Assembly (NCBI RefSeq): GCF_052030545.1
Contig: NZ_JBPDIH010000007.1
Coordinates: forward strand, 186,001-250,000
DNA: 64,000 bases
Direction: 5' to 3'
From: CANMXU01 sp052030545
GTDB taxonomy: Bacteria; Pseudomonadota; Gammaproteobacteria; Enterobacterales; Alteromonadaceae
In this document: positions 16,956 to 26,584 of the stretch, one piece after another
Position numbering within the stretch: position 1 is the stretch's first letter
Layout of the letters: each line of letters begins with the position of its first letter
Notes under the pieces: generated by a model
Seen by the model: the letters and a program-made list of their open reading frames with translations, nothing else
What the model was told of the DNA's origin: nothing
Databases searched by the model: none
Translations under genes and position numbers: made by a program

Positions 16956-19946
16956 TTAAAACTTGCCCCTAAGACCTAAGCTGTATCGAGACTCAAAAAC
17001 ATTTTGGCTAACTTTAGCATCTTTCCATTGAGCATAAGTTGTTTCATACTCTTCGGTGATGTTTTGCCCTAAAAGGTATACCTCAAAGTTGTCATTAACT
17101 TCATAAGAGACTGATAAGTCTACAAACTCTGTAGGCTCTACATATAAGGCTACTCTATTTGAACCTTCAGTGGTCGCTTCAAATATTTTTGATTGAATAT
17201 AGCGATCGCTTCGGTAGTTATATGCAAGCCTTACTTCAAGACCGTGTTTTTGATACCAAAGAATAACGTTTGCTTGTTCTTCTGATATACCGCCAACAAT
17301 GGTAGATTCACCGTAGAAGTCAGTATCACCACCTTCACCGTCTGTCCAAGTGTAATTGATGTTACTGCCTAATCCGCTAAGAAAGCCCGGTAAAAAATCA
17401 TAAGCTTGCTGATAACCAACTTCAAAGCCCTCTAATTTTCCACCATCTCCATTTGTCAGAGTGAAGTGCTCTAAGCCATCGTTTCTTACTACACCGTCGG
17501 TATCAGCAATGCCGTAAATTGTAGTTTGAAGCCCCGTTGGAAAACTGTCGATATCAATTTGGTATAAACCAAAATTTAACAAACCTTGGTCATTGAAATA
17601 CCACTCCAAACTCAAATCAAGGTTTGTTGAGCTCCAGGGTTGTAAATCAGGATTACCAGAGGTGTTGACTTGCGTCGCTGAAAAAACACCTTCTAATGTA
17701 GGGTGAGCCACAAAAGTTGTTGAGGAACCGCCGCCTAAGGTATTGGCATCAAGCTGAGTGAGGTTTTCAACATAAGACAATCTTAGCTTTAGATCTTCTT
17801 GTAGATCGAAAGCTATATTAACTCTAGGTAAAAAGTCTAAGGTTTTATTTGTTGTTACTGTTTTGCCAACGCGTGGGTCGGGAACACCAAGAATGCTTTT
17901 GTAATTAACACGACCGACTTCTAAAGTACCTGCACCTGTTTGTTCATTGTAGCTGGTTACTTCACGCTCTCTATTAACAGCTTGAACACCAAAGTTCGCT
18001 GAAAAAGGGAATACTAACTCACCGTCAATATTTAACTGCACATAACTAGTAAATGAGGTGTCTTCTACTTCATAGGTATTTGTCCAACGATTGGCTTTTA
18101 CATTACCCGGATACAAGGAATTTTGAAAGCCGACAACATCTCGCATAACATTGGTATCGATAAAGTAATAACCATTTTGCGCTGCGCTAATTGAGTCATA
18201 GTTACCGTTGTAAGTAAATGTATTAGCCGGGCCAAAATCGGTGATCTCGGTAACGTAACCTTGGCTATATAAGTGCTCAAAAGATATTGGCATAACGGGT
18301 TGTATTGTTTCGCCACCACTTGAAATAGTGCCGCTAATATCTTTCCATTTTGCATAAGCGGTTTCTTCTTCACCATTTCTGTTTAATGCGGAAACTGGCG
18401 CAGCTAAATCATATTTTTGAGAACTTACTTTCCAAACACCATATCGTGTACCAAAGTCGATTGATGCATTCTCAATAAAAGCAAATTCGTTTTCAAATTC
18501 ATAACTGCCGTCAAAGCGAACCGCATCAAGATTAGACTCATCGTCTGCGTTATTTTCCGAGAAGGTTGATACTAATGCATAGTTGCTAATGTCGTGCCCT
18601 AATGCACTCGGAAAAGCAAATGATGGGTGTTTACCTGTGGTATCAACAAGCACAGCTGCGTCTTCTGGCCCGTAACCTCCGGGGTTGACAGGTGCACGTT
18701 CGCCGTCAATATAAATAGAGCGATTAACGGCAGATTGCTCTCCAGATGTGGTATAAGCATCGACAAAATTTTTCATCAATTTATTGGTGGCTTCACCATG
18801 AACATACCTGAATGTACCCGTAAATGCGTCGGTAAAATTAACATTCGCTTGTAAGTTAAAATTGAGTGAGTCACGCTCACTAACGACTGCTTCACTGTTT
18901 GATTTTATTCGAGGTGCTTGAATTTCGTATATTGACGAGGTAATTAAGTCTCTACCTGAGCCATTGAAACTTGAACCACGGTTTACGTATTCAATCGGGT
19001 TGATATAGCCTTGGTTTTTTGACCAGTTATTGTCAATAATCAAACCGTTAGCTAGGTCGTCATTACTCATTTTGGTATAAAATGCTTCGGCAGTTATTTC
19101 AATATCATCATTGATAAAATACTGTAATGATGTTGATAAACCGGTTCTATCACGTGTAGCTGTCTTGTTAGTAATGCCGTAGTCAATATTACCAAATACT
19201 TCTTCGTTAACTCCATCACCATCAATATCATCAACAAAGCCTTGCCAAAAATCACCCCACATGCCGTATCTATAATTTGCTAGTGTTGATTCAGATGAAG
19301 TGGCGGTAACAATAAGGCCAAAGTCTTCGCCTTTATACCCTGCAAAACCGGTAACCTTTTCGCCGGTATCATCGGTAAAACTACCTTGTGAAGCTTCAGC
19401 AGAAGCAACAAAGCTCCAACCATCTTTTGCAAGATTCATCGGACGTCGACTTCTTAAGTCGATAGTTCCTGAAATGCCACCATTCATTAAACTTGCTTCT
19501 GCGGCTTTATATACGTCTACGCCACCTAATAATTCAGCCGGAATATCGCCAAAATCAGGTGTTAGTCCTGTAATTGAACCCGCACTAATAAATTGCTCAC
19601 CATTCATTAGGGTCGTTACTTGCGATAAACCCCTTACATTAACTTGGGCACCTTCACCTGCGGAGCGTTGAATTTGTACACCAGTCACACGTTGTAATGT
19701 ATCGGCAATGGTAATGTCGGGCAATTTACCAATATCTTCTGCCGTGATGGATTCTATAATTGAATTCGAATGCCTTTTAGCACTCAAAGATGCGATTACT
19801 GAGCCTCTAATACCTTCAACAGTAATAACTTCCACATCATCATTTTTTTGTTCTGGTTTATTCTCTTCAGCGATAGCGACACTACTCAGTGCGTGAAGAA
19901 TGCCAACGGCAACGCTGCTAGCTATGAGTGTCTTTTTAAAATTCAT
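16956..19946 (-). CDS. TonB-dependent receptor of the mannan locus
   Basis: A 996-residue outer-membrane receptor: signal peptide (residues 1-26, ending SVAIA), plug domain (about 40-170) with LPDITIADTLQRVTGVQIQR and GAQVNVRGLSQ, and a 22-strand-type barrel ending in a terminal aromatic residue (LRGKF). The length and plug fit the oligosaccharide TonB receptors of Alteromonadales and Xanthomonadales (IPR010104 type). It is transcribed ahead of the GH5 gene. A repressor palindrome (20051-20062) lies about 105 bp upstream, so its expression should follow that of the other mannan genes. It probably imports mannooligosaccharides with TonB-ExbBD energy. No SusD-like partner is present, as is usual outside Bacteroidota. 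Confidence 0.92.
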   Translation of the reverse strand: MNFKKTLIASSVAVGILHALSSVAIAEENKPEQKNDDVEVITVEGIRGSVIASLSAKRHSNSIIESITAEDIGKLPDITIADTLQRVTGVQIQRSAGEGAQVNVRGLSQVTTLMNGEQFISAGSITGLTPDFGDIPAELLGGVDVYKAAEASLMNGGISGTIDLRSRRPMNLAKDGWSFVASAEASQGSFTDDTGEKVTGFAGYKGEDFGLIVTATSSESTLANYRYGMWGDFWQGFVDDIDGDGVNEEVFGNIDYGITNKTATRDRTGLSTSLQYFINDDIEITAEAFYTKMSNDDLANGLIIDNNWSKNQGYINPIEYVNRGSSFNGSGRDLITSSIYEIQAPRIKSNSEAVVSERDSLNFNLQANVNFTDAFTGTFRYVHGEATNKLMKNFVDAYTTSGEQSAVNRSIYIDGERAPVNPGGYGPEDAAVLVDTTGKHPSFAFPSALGHDISNYALVSTFSENNADDESNLDAVRFDGSYEFENEFAFIENASIDFGTRYGVWKVSSQKYDLAAPVSALNRNGEEETAYAKWKDISGTISSGGETIQPVMPISFEHLYSQGYVTEITDFGPANTFTYNGNYDSISAAQNGYYFIDTNVMRDVVGFQNSLYPGNVKANRWTNTYEVEDTSFTSYVQLNIDGELVFPFSANFGVQAVNREREVTSYNEQTGAGTLEVGRVNYKSILGVPDPRVGKTVTTNKTLDFLPRVNIAFDLQEDLKLRLSYVENLTQLDANTLGGGSSTTFVAHPTLEGVFSATQVNTSGNPDLQPWSSTNLDLSLEWYFNDQGLLNFGLYQIDIDSFPTGLQTTIYGIADTDGVVRNDGLEHFTLTNGDGGKLEGFEVGYQQAYDFLPGFLSGLGSNINYTWTDGEGGDTDFYGESTIVGGISEEQANVILWYQKHGLEVRLAYNYRSDRYIQSKIFEATTEGSNRVALYVEPTEFVDLSVSYEVNDNFEVYLLGQNITEEYETTYAQWKDAKVSQNVFESRYSLGLRGKF

Positions 19947-20050
19947 ATTCTATAACCCCATTGTTTCAAGTCTATTGTGCAATTAATTTTTCTTGTTTAG
20001 AACCGGATTTTATTTTTTATTTTATAAATCAAAATTGGGCCTGATGATTT

Positions 20051-20062
20051 GTAACCGGTTAC
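20051..20062. promoter_or_regulatory. LacI-type operator GTAACCGGTTAC (1 of 6)
   Basis: Perfect 12-bp palindrome about 105 bp before the TonB receptor start. It shares its core TAACCGGTTA with five other intergenic sites of the mannan locus. Likely bound by the LacI-family repressor encoded at 26585-27586. Confidence 0.8.
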
Positions 20063-20217
20063 TTAATTACTCTAAAAAAAAATAGAATTTCTCTATTTCT
20101 TAACTGAATCTATCGTAAAAATATCCACTTTACAATAGCGAAATTCAATATTTATAAGAGTTACATGTTAGTTAGAGGAAAAGTAATGAGTTTTTATAAA
20201 TAATGAAGTTTCTCTTG

Positions 20218-20229
20218 TTAACCGGTTAC
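20218..20229. promoter_or_regulatory. LacI-type operator TTAACCGGTTAC (2 of 6)
   Basis: Core palindrome TAACCGGTTA with one changed outer base, about 95 bp before the GH26 gene. Likely site of the locus repressor. Confidence 0.8.
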
Positions 20230-20323
20230 ATTTGTGGTTATTATTATTGTAGGCCAGATGAATACTCTAAATAAATATTAACAAGTTGAGCTTTAGGCTC
20301 TATATAAAAAATTAGGGGTAGAA

Positions 20324-23011
20324 ATGAAAAAATTATTTAAACTAGGAGTGCTAACCAGCTTAAGCTTAGCACTTAGTGCGTGCGGCAATGAAGACTCAAC
20401 CACAACCTACATCCCAGATGCAGGTTCAGATGGTAAAGAAAACTCAATAGATATTGGCCCAACAATAGAGCCGGTAATGCTGAATTACCTAAATGAAATA
20501 AAGGGCACTAAAACTGTTATTGGTATCCATAATGATGAAAAAGTATTAGAGAACGATCCTAGTTATTGGACTAAACAAGCCGCAGAAGTAGCTGGTGCAT
20601 GGCCTGCTCTATGGAGTACCGATTTTGGTTATACATCAGCAGGATTAGCTTTGCGGGGTTCAATGGTTGCGCAAGCGGAAGGTGCTTGGGCACAAGGTGC
20701 ACTTATCAATGTCATGATGCATGTTTGCCCTCCTACTATGGGTGAAGAGTGTGGCTGGGAAGGTGGAGTACTTTCAGATTTAAGTGAGGAACAGTGGGCA
20801 GATTTATTAGCCGATGGCGGTTCACTTAACCAAGCATGGAAAGCAAGACTTGATAGCTACGCGGATATTTTTAGTGCCATGAACCAGCGTGGTGTAAGGG
20901 TACTATTTCGCCCATTTCATGAAATGAATCAAACTTTGTTTTGGTGGTCGCTTGCCGGTAAGCCTGAATATACGGCTGAGCTATATCGTTTAACCCATGA
21001 CTATTTAGTAACAGACAAAGAGCTGACAAACCTGACTTTTGTTTGGAATTTACAAGACTTTGCAACACTTGAGCAAGACTTACAAGATTACGATCCAGGT
21101 GCGGGTTATTGGGATGTCTTGAGCCTCGATAACTACAACACTGATGGGCAAGGTTTTTCTCAGGCAAAATATGATGTCATGTTAGCAAAAGCAGGTGATA
21201 AACCAATCGGAATAGGCGAAACAAGTCATTTACCGTCTTTGCAAATATTAGAGCAGCAACCTAGTTGGAGTTTTGTAATGACGTGGAGTGAACTGACGTT
21301 CACCGACAATTCAGATGCGTCAATTCGCAGTTTTTATAATGCCAGTAATGTTGTAACCCTTGAAGATAAAGACGGTTGGCCAGGATATCAAGATGATAAT
21401 CGTGTCGTACTTGCCGTTCCAGGTGATGGTGGCTCCGGCGGTGAAGGACCAGTAGATGTTGTTGAACCGTTTGTTGTTTTTGATGGTGCCATTGAAGGTT
21501 GGGCATCTGGGCAAGCAGATAAAGTAACATCAGAAGTAGTTGATGCTGGAGAAGGGCGTGGTAATGTACTGCAACATACCTATATTGGTGGCGAAACCGT
21601 TAGTGAATTAATATTTGATACACCGCAAGACTTGTCAGCTTACGCGGAAGGCACAGTGCAATTTGATATGAAAATTGTGACTCAACCTGATGGTATCACC
21701 AGTTGGGCAATGAAAATCGACTGTGGTTGGCCATGCGGTACAGGCGATGTTGCGCTAACAGCTAATGTTGATGAAACGACGCCAGAAGTGGGTCAATGGC
21801 AAACATATACTTTTAATATTGCTGATTTACTTGAACTTAACGATGAAAATGCGTTAACAATCGATAATGTGACATCCCCATTAGTTATCGTGCCACAGCC
21901 ATGGAGTGCAGAACAAATTGGGGTGGTTATTCAATTAGATAATATTAACTACTTCCCACCAGAGTCAGACGAAGAGCCGCAAGCTTCAAATGATTTTGTT
22001 GTTTTTGATGACGAAATTAATGGCTGGGCAGCAGGTCAAGTTGAAAAAGTTACGCAAGAAATCGTAGATGCTAGCGGCGGACACGGTAAAGTGGTTCAAC
22101 ATACCTATATCGGTGGTGAAACCGTTAGTGAGTTGATTTTTGAAACTCCACAAGATTTATCGGCATATGTTGACGGTACGATTGAGTTTGATTTGAAAAT
22201 TGATAATCAACCTAGCGGTATTACGGGGTGGGCGATGAAAATTGATTGTGGCTGGCCATGTGGTACAGGTGATGTTGATTTAATGAATAACCTTGATGGT
22301 ATTGTGCCGGTTGTAGGCCAATGGCAAACCTATAAATTTAACATTGCCGATTTAATGATGTTAAACGGTGATAATGCTTTAACCATAGATTATGTAACGT
22401 CACCATTAGTTATCGTGCCACAGCCTTGGAGCAACGAACAAATTGGCGTAGTTATTCAACTTGATAATATTCGCTATAAAACGGCGCAATCAACTCAAGA
22501 GCCTGAAGTTGAAGGTAGAGTGATATTTGCTGATGCCGTTGATGCGTGGAGTGCAGGGCAAGCAGAAAAAGTAACGCAAGAAATAGTTGATGCCGGTGGC
22601 GAATACGGTAATGTAATTCAACATACTTATATTGCTGGTGAAACAGTAAGTGAGTTAATTTTTGACAATCCGCAAGATCTTACTGAGTATCAAAATGGTA
22701 AAATATCGTTTGATTTAAGAGTTGTTGAACAACCTAGCGGAATTACAGGTTGGGCAATGAAAATTGATTGTGGTTGGCCATGTGGTACTGGAGACGTTGC
22801 GTTAACAGACAGTGTAGAAGGAGCATCACCTACCGTTGGTAACTGGCAAACCTTCACTTTTAATGTTAGTGACCTTATGGTACTTAATGGTGATAATGCT
22901 TTAACGATAGATTACGTCACGTCACCGCTTGTTATCGTGCCACAGCCGTGGAGCAACGAGCAAGTGGGGGTTATTCTTCAGCTGGATAATATTATTTACA
23001 CAGCTAATTAA
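20324..23011 (+). CDS. Lipoprotein endo-beta-1,4-mannanase, GH26, with three tandem C-terminal binding-like domains
   Basis: An 895-residue lipoprotein (lipobox ALSAC, Cys20). The catalytic domain (about residues 45-365) has the GH26 signature VLFRPFHEMNQTLFWW with acid/base Glu200, and a probable nucleophile Glu299 in IGIGETSHLP. Three copies of a ~160-residue beta domain follow, starting near residues 382, 556 and 731. Each contains QHTYI-GGETVSELIF (Ala for the first Gly in copy 3), WAMKIDCGWPCGTGDV and SPLVIVPQPWS. A fourth, diverged copy ends the esterase at 35702. The domain resembles the galactose-binding-like C-terminal domain of ExoP-type marine glucanases (inference from motif layout). 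Anchored outside, the enzyme should cut mannan, with the repeats holding the substrate. Operator at 20218; strong terminator directly behind. Confidence 0.87.
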   Translation: MKKLFKLGVLTSLSLALSACGNEDSTTTYIPDAGSDGKENSIDIGPTIEPVMLNYLNEIKGTKTVIGIHNDEKVLENDPSYWTKQAAEVAGAWPALWSTDFGYTSAGLALRGSMVAQAEGAWAQGALINVMMHVCPPTMGEECGWEGGVLSDLSEEQWADLLADGGSLNQAWKARLDSYADIFSAMNQRGVRVLFRPFHEMNQTLFWWSLAGKPEYTAELYRLTHDYLVTDKELTNLTFVWNLQDFATLEQDLQDYDPGAGYWDVLSLDNYNTDGQGFSQAKYDVMLAKAGDKPIGIGETSHLPSLQILEQQPSWSFVMTWSELTFTDNSDASIRSFYNASNVVTLEDKDGWPGYQDDNRVVLAVPGDGGSGGEGPVDVVEPFVVFDGAIEGWASGQADKVTSEVVDAGEGRGNVLQHTYIGGETVSELIFDTPQDLSAYAEGTVQFDMKIVTQPDGITSWAMKIDCGWPCGTGDVALTANVDETTPEVGQWQTYTFNIADLLELNDENALTIDNVTSPLVIVPQPWSAEQIGVVIQLDNINYFPPESDEEPQASNDFVVFDDEINGWAAGQVEKVTQEIVDASGGHGKVVQHTYIGGETVSELIFETPQDLSAYVDGTIEFDLKIDNQPSGITGWAMKIDCGWPCGTGDVDLMNNLDGIVPVVGQWQTYKFNIADLMMLNGDNALTIDYVTSPLVIVPQPWSNEQIGVVIQLDNIRYKTAQSTQEPEVEGRVIFADAVDAWSAGQAEKVTQEIVDAGGEYGNVIQHTYIAGETVSELIFDNPQDLTEYQNGKISFDLRVVEQPSGITGWAMKIDCGWPCGTGDVALTDSVEGASPTVGNWQTFTFNVSDLMVLNGDNALTIDYVTSPLVIVPQPWSNEQVGVILQLDNIIYTAN

Positions 23012-23030
23012 AAATCAATGCTTTGACATA

Positions 23031-23063
23031 GGCCGTTACTAATGTTTAGTAACGGCCTTTTTT
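23031..23063 (+). terminator. Rho-independent terminator of the GH26 gene
   Basis: GGCCGTTACTAA (23031-23042), loop TGT, perfect complement TTAGTAACGGCC (23046-23057), then six Ts. A textbook 12-bp stem. Confidence 0.92.
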
Positions 23064-23236
23064 ATATGGGGTTTAGGGTTTCGACGTCACAGCAATCACA
23101 TATGAATTACCGAAGCATCTCAATAGTTAAAACTACCATCTGCTTGCAATTTGCAATTGTTATTCATGCTTTAATGGTTTGTAGGTGGTGGCTTATACAA
23201 TGGCGTTGTCGATTAATGAGCTAGGTAGAAAGTCGT

Positions 23237-23755
23237 TTACGAGGTGCAGCTACTAATACTTGATATATACCGCTCTAGAGCTTGTCGGCTAGAATGAAAG
23301 GCAAGTTTCGAAAGATCAAGAGTATGTAAGTCTACCCATAAAAAACGAGCTGTTTCACTTTCTTGAATGGCTATTGTTGGTTTTTCTGATAATTGACAAC
23401 TAAAAAAACAATCCATGGTTGCGTAAGTTATATTTTTATATTGATAGCTATTAGACAAGCCGCAAAGGTATTGCCAATGGTTGATAGATATATTTAATTC
23501 TTCATTTATTTCGCGACTTAGTGCTTGTTCAAGTGATTCGTTTGGATCAGCAAACCCTCCGGGTAAATCAAGCATGCCTTTGCCGGGATCTTTAGCCCTA
23601 ACTGTGAGTAATACTTGCTCATTATGTGCAATGATAGCCGCAGTTGATGCAGCAACATTGTGATAATAAGTAAATGAACATTGTTGGCAAGTGAAACGCT
23701 GTTTATTGATGAAATCAATTTTCTTACTTTTGCAGTTAGGACAATATGAAAACAT
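23237..23755 (-). CDS. Nudix hydrolase with N-terminal zinc ribbon
   Basis: A 172-residue protein. Residues 1-30 form a zinc ribbon (CPNCKS...CQQC, two CxxC pairs) and residues about 35-160 a Nudix fold with the box GFADPNESLEQALSREINEELN (GX5EX7REUXEEXGU, Asn for the second Gly). This NudC-like layout is common in enzymes that hydrolyse nucleotide-linked pyrophosphates such as NAD(H), ADP-ribose or nucleotide sugars. It is the third gene of a minus-strand unit after the AGE isomerase and the phosphomannomutase, 56 bp behind the latter, so a link to sugar-nucleotide or redox housekeeping during mannose growth is possible. AAAGG ribosome site. The substrate is unknown. Confidence 0.83.
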   Translation of the reverse strand: MFSYCPNCKSKKIDFINKQRFTCQQCSFTYYHNVAASTAAIIAHNEQVLLTVRAKDPGKGMLDLPGGFADPNESLEQALSREINEELNISINHWQYLCGLSNSYQYKNITYATMDCFFSCQLSEKPTIAIQESETARFLWVDLHTLDLSKLAFHSSRQALERYISSISSCTS

Positions 23756-23811
23756 GGATACCTTTAGTTAATTAAATGGACCGTATGTTAAAAAAGCAGC
23801 GCTTTAAACTG

Positions 23812-25170
23812 TTAGTCGTCTAAACGGCGAATTAACGCTAGTAGCTCGTTGGTTGCATTGTCGAGTAATGCTTGATCGTTGCGACTTTCAACATTTACTC
23901 GCAATAATGGCTCGGTATTAGAAGCACGCACGTTAAACCGCCATTGGCTAAATTCGACACCAATACCATCAATAAAGTCAATTTTAACGGCGTCTTTTTG
24001 ATAATGCTCTGTTAAACGTTCTAAAATTTTAGGTGTATTTTTAACGGTTAAATTAATTTCGCCACTACAAGGAAAACGTTTTTTACAATCGTTAATAAGC
24101 GCGCTTAGTGATGTTTGCTTCTCTGCAATTAATTGGCAAATAAGCAACCAAGGAATATTGCCATTGTCACAATAGGCAAACTGTTTAAAGTAATGGTGAG
24201 CACTCATTTCTCCACCATAAATTGCGTTTTCTTTACGCATAGCTTCCTTAATAAACGAATGTCCTGTTTTGCTGATAATAGCTTTGCCACCTGCCTGTGC
24301 GACCATTTCAAGCGTATTCCAATATAAACGCGGATCGTAAATGATTGCGGCACCTGGGTGAACTTTGAGTAAGGCCGTGGCAAGTAAACCTACCATGTAA
24401 TAACCATCAACAAAGTCTCCGGTCTCATCAAAGAAGAAACAGCGGTCAAAATCACCATCCCAGGCGATGCCTAAATCAGCGTTATGCTCAATAACGGCTT
24501 GTTGAGTTGTTAAGCGGTTGTCTTTCAACAATGGGTTAGGTACACCGTGCGGAAAGTTTCCATCAGGGGTATGGTTTAATTTAATAAATTCAAACGGTAA
24601 GCTATCTTCAAGCAAATCAATGATTTCACCTGCACCGCCATTACCAGCATTAACAACTATTTTTAATGGCGTTAATTTAGTGCCATCAATATAGCTCAAT
24701 AGGTGTTTTTTATAGGCCTGTTTAAGGGATTTTTTAATGATTTTACCAAGCGCCTTTTTAGCACCAAACTCGTTTATAGCAGCAAGCCTTTCTATATCGA
24801 GCAAACCGTTATTATTGCTTATTGGTATGCCTTTTTTCCCGACAAATTTTAAGCCATTATAGTCTTTAGGATTATGGCTGGCGGTAATACATATGCCTCC
24901 GTCTACTTCTTCATTAAAAGCGGCAAAGTAGACTTCTTCTGTACCACCTAAGCCTATGTCCATTACATTAACGCCCGAGTCGGCAAGGCCTTGCGCCAAG
25001 GCATTAGATAACTGTGGACTGGTTAAACGAATATCGTAACCAACAGCAACAGTTTTTGGTCTATAGCATTGTGCGTATGCTCGTCCGATACGGTAAGCAA
25101 TGTCTTCATTTAATTCGTCAGGTACTCTGCCTCTGACATCGTATGACTTAAAACAAGCAAGTGTATCCAT
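23812..25170 (-). CDS. Phosphomannomutase/phosphoglucomutase
   Basis: A 452-residue alpha-D-phosphohexomutase of the AlgC/ManB type. The phosphoserine loop is GICITASHNPKDYNG (Ser near residue 97), the metal loop WDGDFDRCFFFDE, the sugar-specificity loop GEMSAHHY, and the C-terminal phosphate-binding loop FNVRASNTEPLLRVNVE. It interconverts mannose 1-phosphate and mannose 6-phosphate (often also the glucose forms) in the cytoplasm. This is exactly the step needed after the GH130 phosphorylase of this locus releases mannose 1-phosphate. GAGGA ribosome site. It lies 75 bp behind the AGE isomerase gene and shares the operator at 26511. Confidence 0.92.
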   Translation of the reverse strand: MDTLACFKSYDVRGRVPDELNEDIAYRIGRAYAQCYRPKTVAVGYDIRLTSPQLSNALAQGLADSGVNVMDIGLGGTEEVYFAAFNEEVDGGICITASHNPKDYNGLKFVGKKGIPISNNNGLLDIERLAAINEFGAKKALGKIIKKSLKQAYKKHLLSYIDGTKLTPLKIVVNAGNGGAGEIIDLLEDSLPFEFIKLNHTPDGNFPHGVPNPLLKDNRLTTQQAVIEHNADLGIAWDGDFDRCFFFDETGDFVDGYYMVGLLATALLKVHPGAAIIYDPRLYWNTLEMVAQAGGKAIISKTGHSFIKEAMRKENAIYGGEMSAHHYFKQFAYCDNGNIPWLLICQLIAEKQTSLSALINDCKKRFPCSGEINLTVKNTPKILERLTEHYQKDAVKIDFIDGIGVEFSQWRFNVRASNTEPLLRVNVESRNDQALLDNATNELLALIRRLDD

Positions 25171-25245
25171 TATTATTCCTCTGTTAACGCTATTTTATAT
25201 TACCAGCAATTGATCATTTAAAAGGCTTTAAGTGCCTAATAAACA

Positions 25246-26436
25246 CTATTCGTTTGATACTTTTAATATACTGCTGTTATTTAATGACAGGCAGTAGTTA
25301 TGTACTTCATGACAGGCAACTGCTAAATGATAAAGTGTACTCGCAGGCGCATGACTGTTGATAACATTGTTATCTGTGTCTAATTGGTCGTAGTAGCTGC
25401 CTTTTACTTTTGGGTTAATAAAATGAGTTAACATGCAAGATATTGCATTAGCGGCTTGTTGTTCATATTTTTCTTTTTCATTAGGGCAACGAGTGTGCTT
25501 GGCTTGGGCAATACTGGCTTTAATGAGTTCTGTCATTGGCCAACAACGCTTAGTGGCGCCCATGGTGTCACCGTGTTCGTTGGTTTTATCAATAATTAAA
25601 CCGGTTACATTTTTTCCTAGGCGCAGCGCATTGTTATATAACGTGTTTACATAACGATCTACAGGGGTATCTGTTCGTGCAGAATACTCCCTTAATAGCC
25701 AAACCCACTCTAACATGTGACCAGGCTCAATTATTTTACCTTCAGTACCAAATTGTGGTGTCCAATCAGCATTAAAATATTCCAGTACAATGCCATTTTG
25801 ATGGTCATAAAAGTGTGACTCAAACATACTAAAAACTTCACCAGCTCGGGCAAGCCATTTAGGTTTATTGCTGGCATCATGTAATGCCATGAACGCTTCA
25901 AACAAATGCATATGGGGGTTTTGACGGCGAGCATCCGCAGGGTAGTCACCTTCAAGCCAACCGCTTTTTATGCCTTTTATTTGCGTATCGATGTTAATCA
26001 TCATTTTGTCAGCTTCAATAAGTGCGGTTTCATCTTTAAAGGCTTTATAGCGCCATGCACATGCTAATAGATAAAACGCTAAGTCATAGGTATCTTGTTT
26101 TGGATCTATTATTTGGTTCTCTGAGTTAAGTAAATGTGCAAATGTACCGGGTGAATTTGGATTGCTGCCATATATTTTTATAAAGCGATTAAGTTTGTTC
26201 ACAACTTCTTCGCCATTATCAATCCAGTTCATATGGCTTGCCATTGAAAAAACAAACATTTGGCGATAGTTCACGCGCACTCTGCGATTGCATGTTAAGT
26301 CGGGTAAACCATTGCTGTGTAGCCGTTCATATGAACAGCCAGTTTTATCTTCTATTCCAACTGAAGCCCAAAGAGGAACGGACTCGTTTTTTAACCAGTC
26401 TGTAAAGTCGCTGCTTAGCTGCTCTAGCTTAGTCAT
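25246..26436 (-). CDS. AGE-family epimerase/isomerase (mannose isomerase-like)
   Basis: A 396-residue (alpha/alpha)6-barrel protein of the N-acylglucosamine 2-epimerase superfamily, shown by RRQNPHMHLFEAFMALHD and IIEPGHMLEWVWLLREYS, which carry the paired catalytic His residues of the family. It is clearly distinct from the cellobiose-epimerase-type paralogue at 30630. Family members of this length and motif pattern act as D-mannose isomerase (mannose to fructose) or AGE-type mannose-6-phosphate isomerase. Either would fit: the locus makes mannose 6-phosphate and has no ManA. First gene of the isomerase-mutase-Nudix unit, with a repressor palindrome (26511-26522) about 75 bp upstream. Substrate is not settled by sequence. 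Confidence 0.8.
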   Translation of the reverse strand: MTKLEQLSSDFTDWLKNESVPLWASVGIEDKTGCSYERLHSNGLPDLTCNRRVRVNYRQMFVFSMASHMNWIDNGEEVVNKLNRFIKIYGSNPNSPGTFAHLLNSENQIIDPKQDTYDLAFYLLACAWRYKAFKDETALIEADKMMINIDTQIKGIKSGWLEGDYPADARRQNPHMHLFEAFMALHDASNKPKWLARAGEVFSMFESHFYDHQNGIVLEYFNADWTPQFGTEGKIIEPGHMLEWVWLLREYSARTDTPVDRYVNTLYNNALRLGKNVTGLIIDKTNEHGDTMGATKRCWPMTELIKASIAQAKHTRCPNEKEKYEQQAANAISCMLTHFINPKVKGSYYDQLDTDNNVINSHAPASTLYHLAVACHEVHNYCLSLNNSSILKVSNE

Positions 26437-26510
26437 TTTAATTTATCTCTTAAAAATGGTGATAATTTTGAATTAAATTACCTTGTGAATATGTTTATAT
26501 TAACTTATTT

Positions 26511-26522
26511 GTAACCGGTTAC
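26511..26522. promoter_or_regulatory. LacI-type operator GTAACCGGTTAC (3 of 6)
   Basis: Perfect palindrome in the 148-bp gap between the repressor gene and the AGE isomerase gene, about 75 bp before the latter. Likely controls the isomerase-mutase-Nudix unit. Confidence 0.8.
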
Positions 26523-26584
26523 AAATAAAAATAAAAATTTATTGTAATAACACAGCTTAAATTATGTCATTTACTGGTTATGAA

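Larger units (their letters stand above)
19947..20323. promoter_or_regulatory. Divergent control region of the TonB receptor/GH5 and GH26 units
   Basis: A 377-bp AT-rich gap between divergent units, holding one LacI-type palindrome for each side (see the two operator entries). An AT-rich block around 20070-20160 lies between the operators, and GGGG before the GH26 start serves as ribosome site. No gene was seen in it. Confidence 0.7.

Noticed and set aside
23042..23224. 60-codon open frame after the GH26 gene
   Set aside because: It begins inside the terminator hairpin and has no family features or ribosome site.
25597..25609. TAAACCGGTTACA inside the AGE isomerase gene as a seventh repressor site
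   Set aside because: One half is imperfect and it lies deep in coding sequence far from any start. Probably chance or at best a weak auxiliary site.
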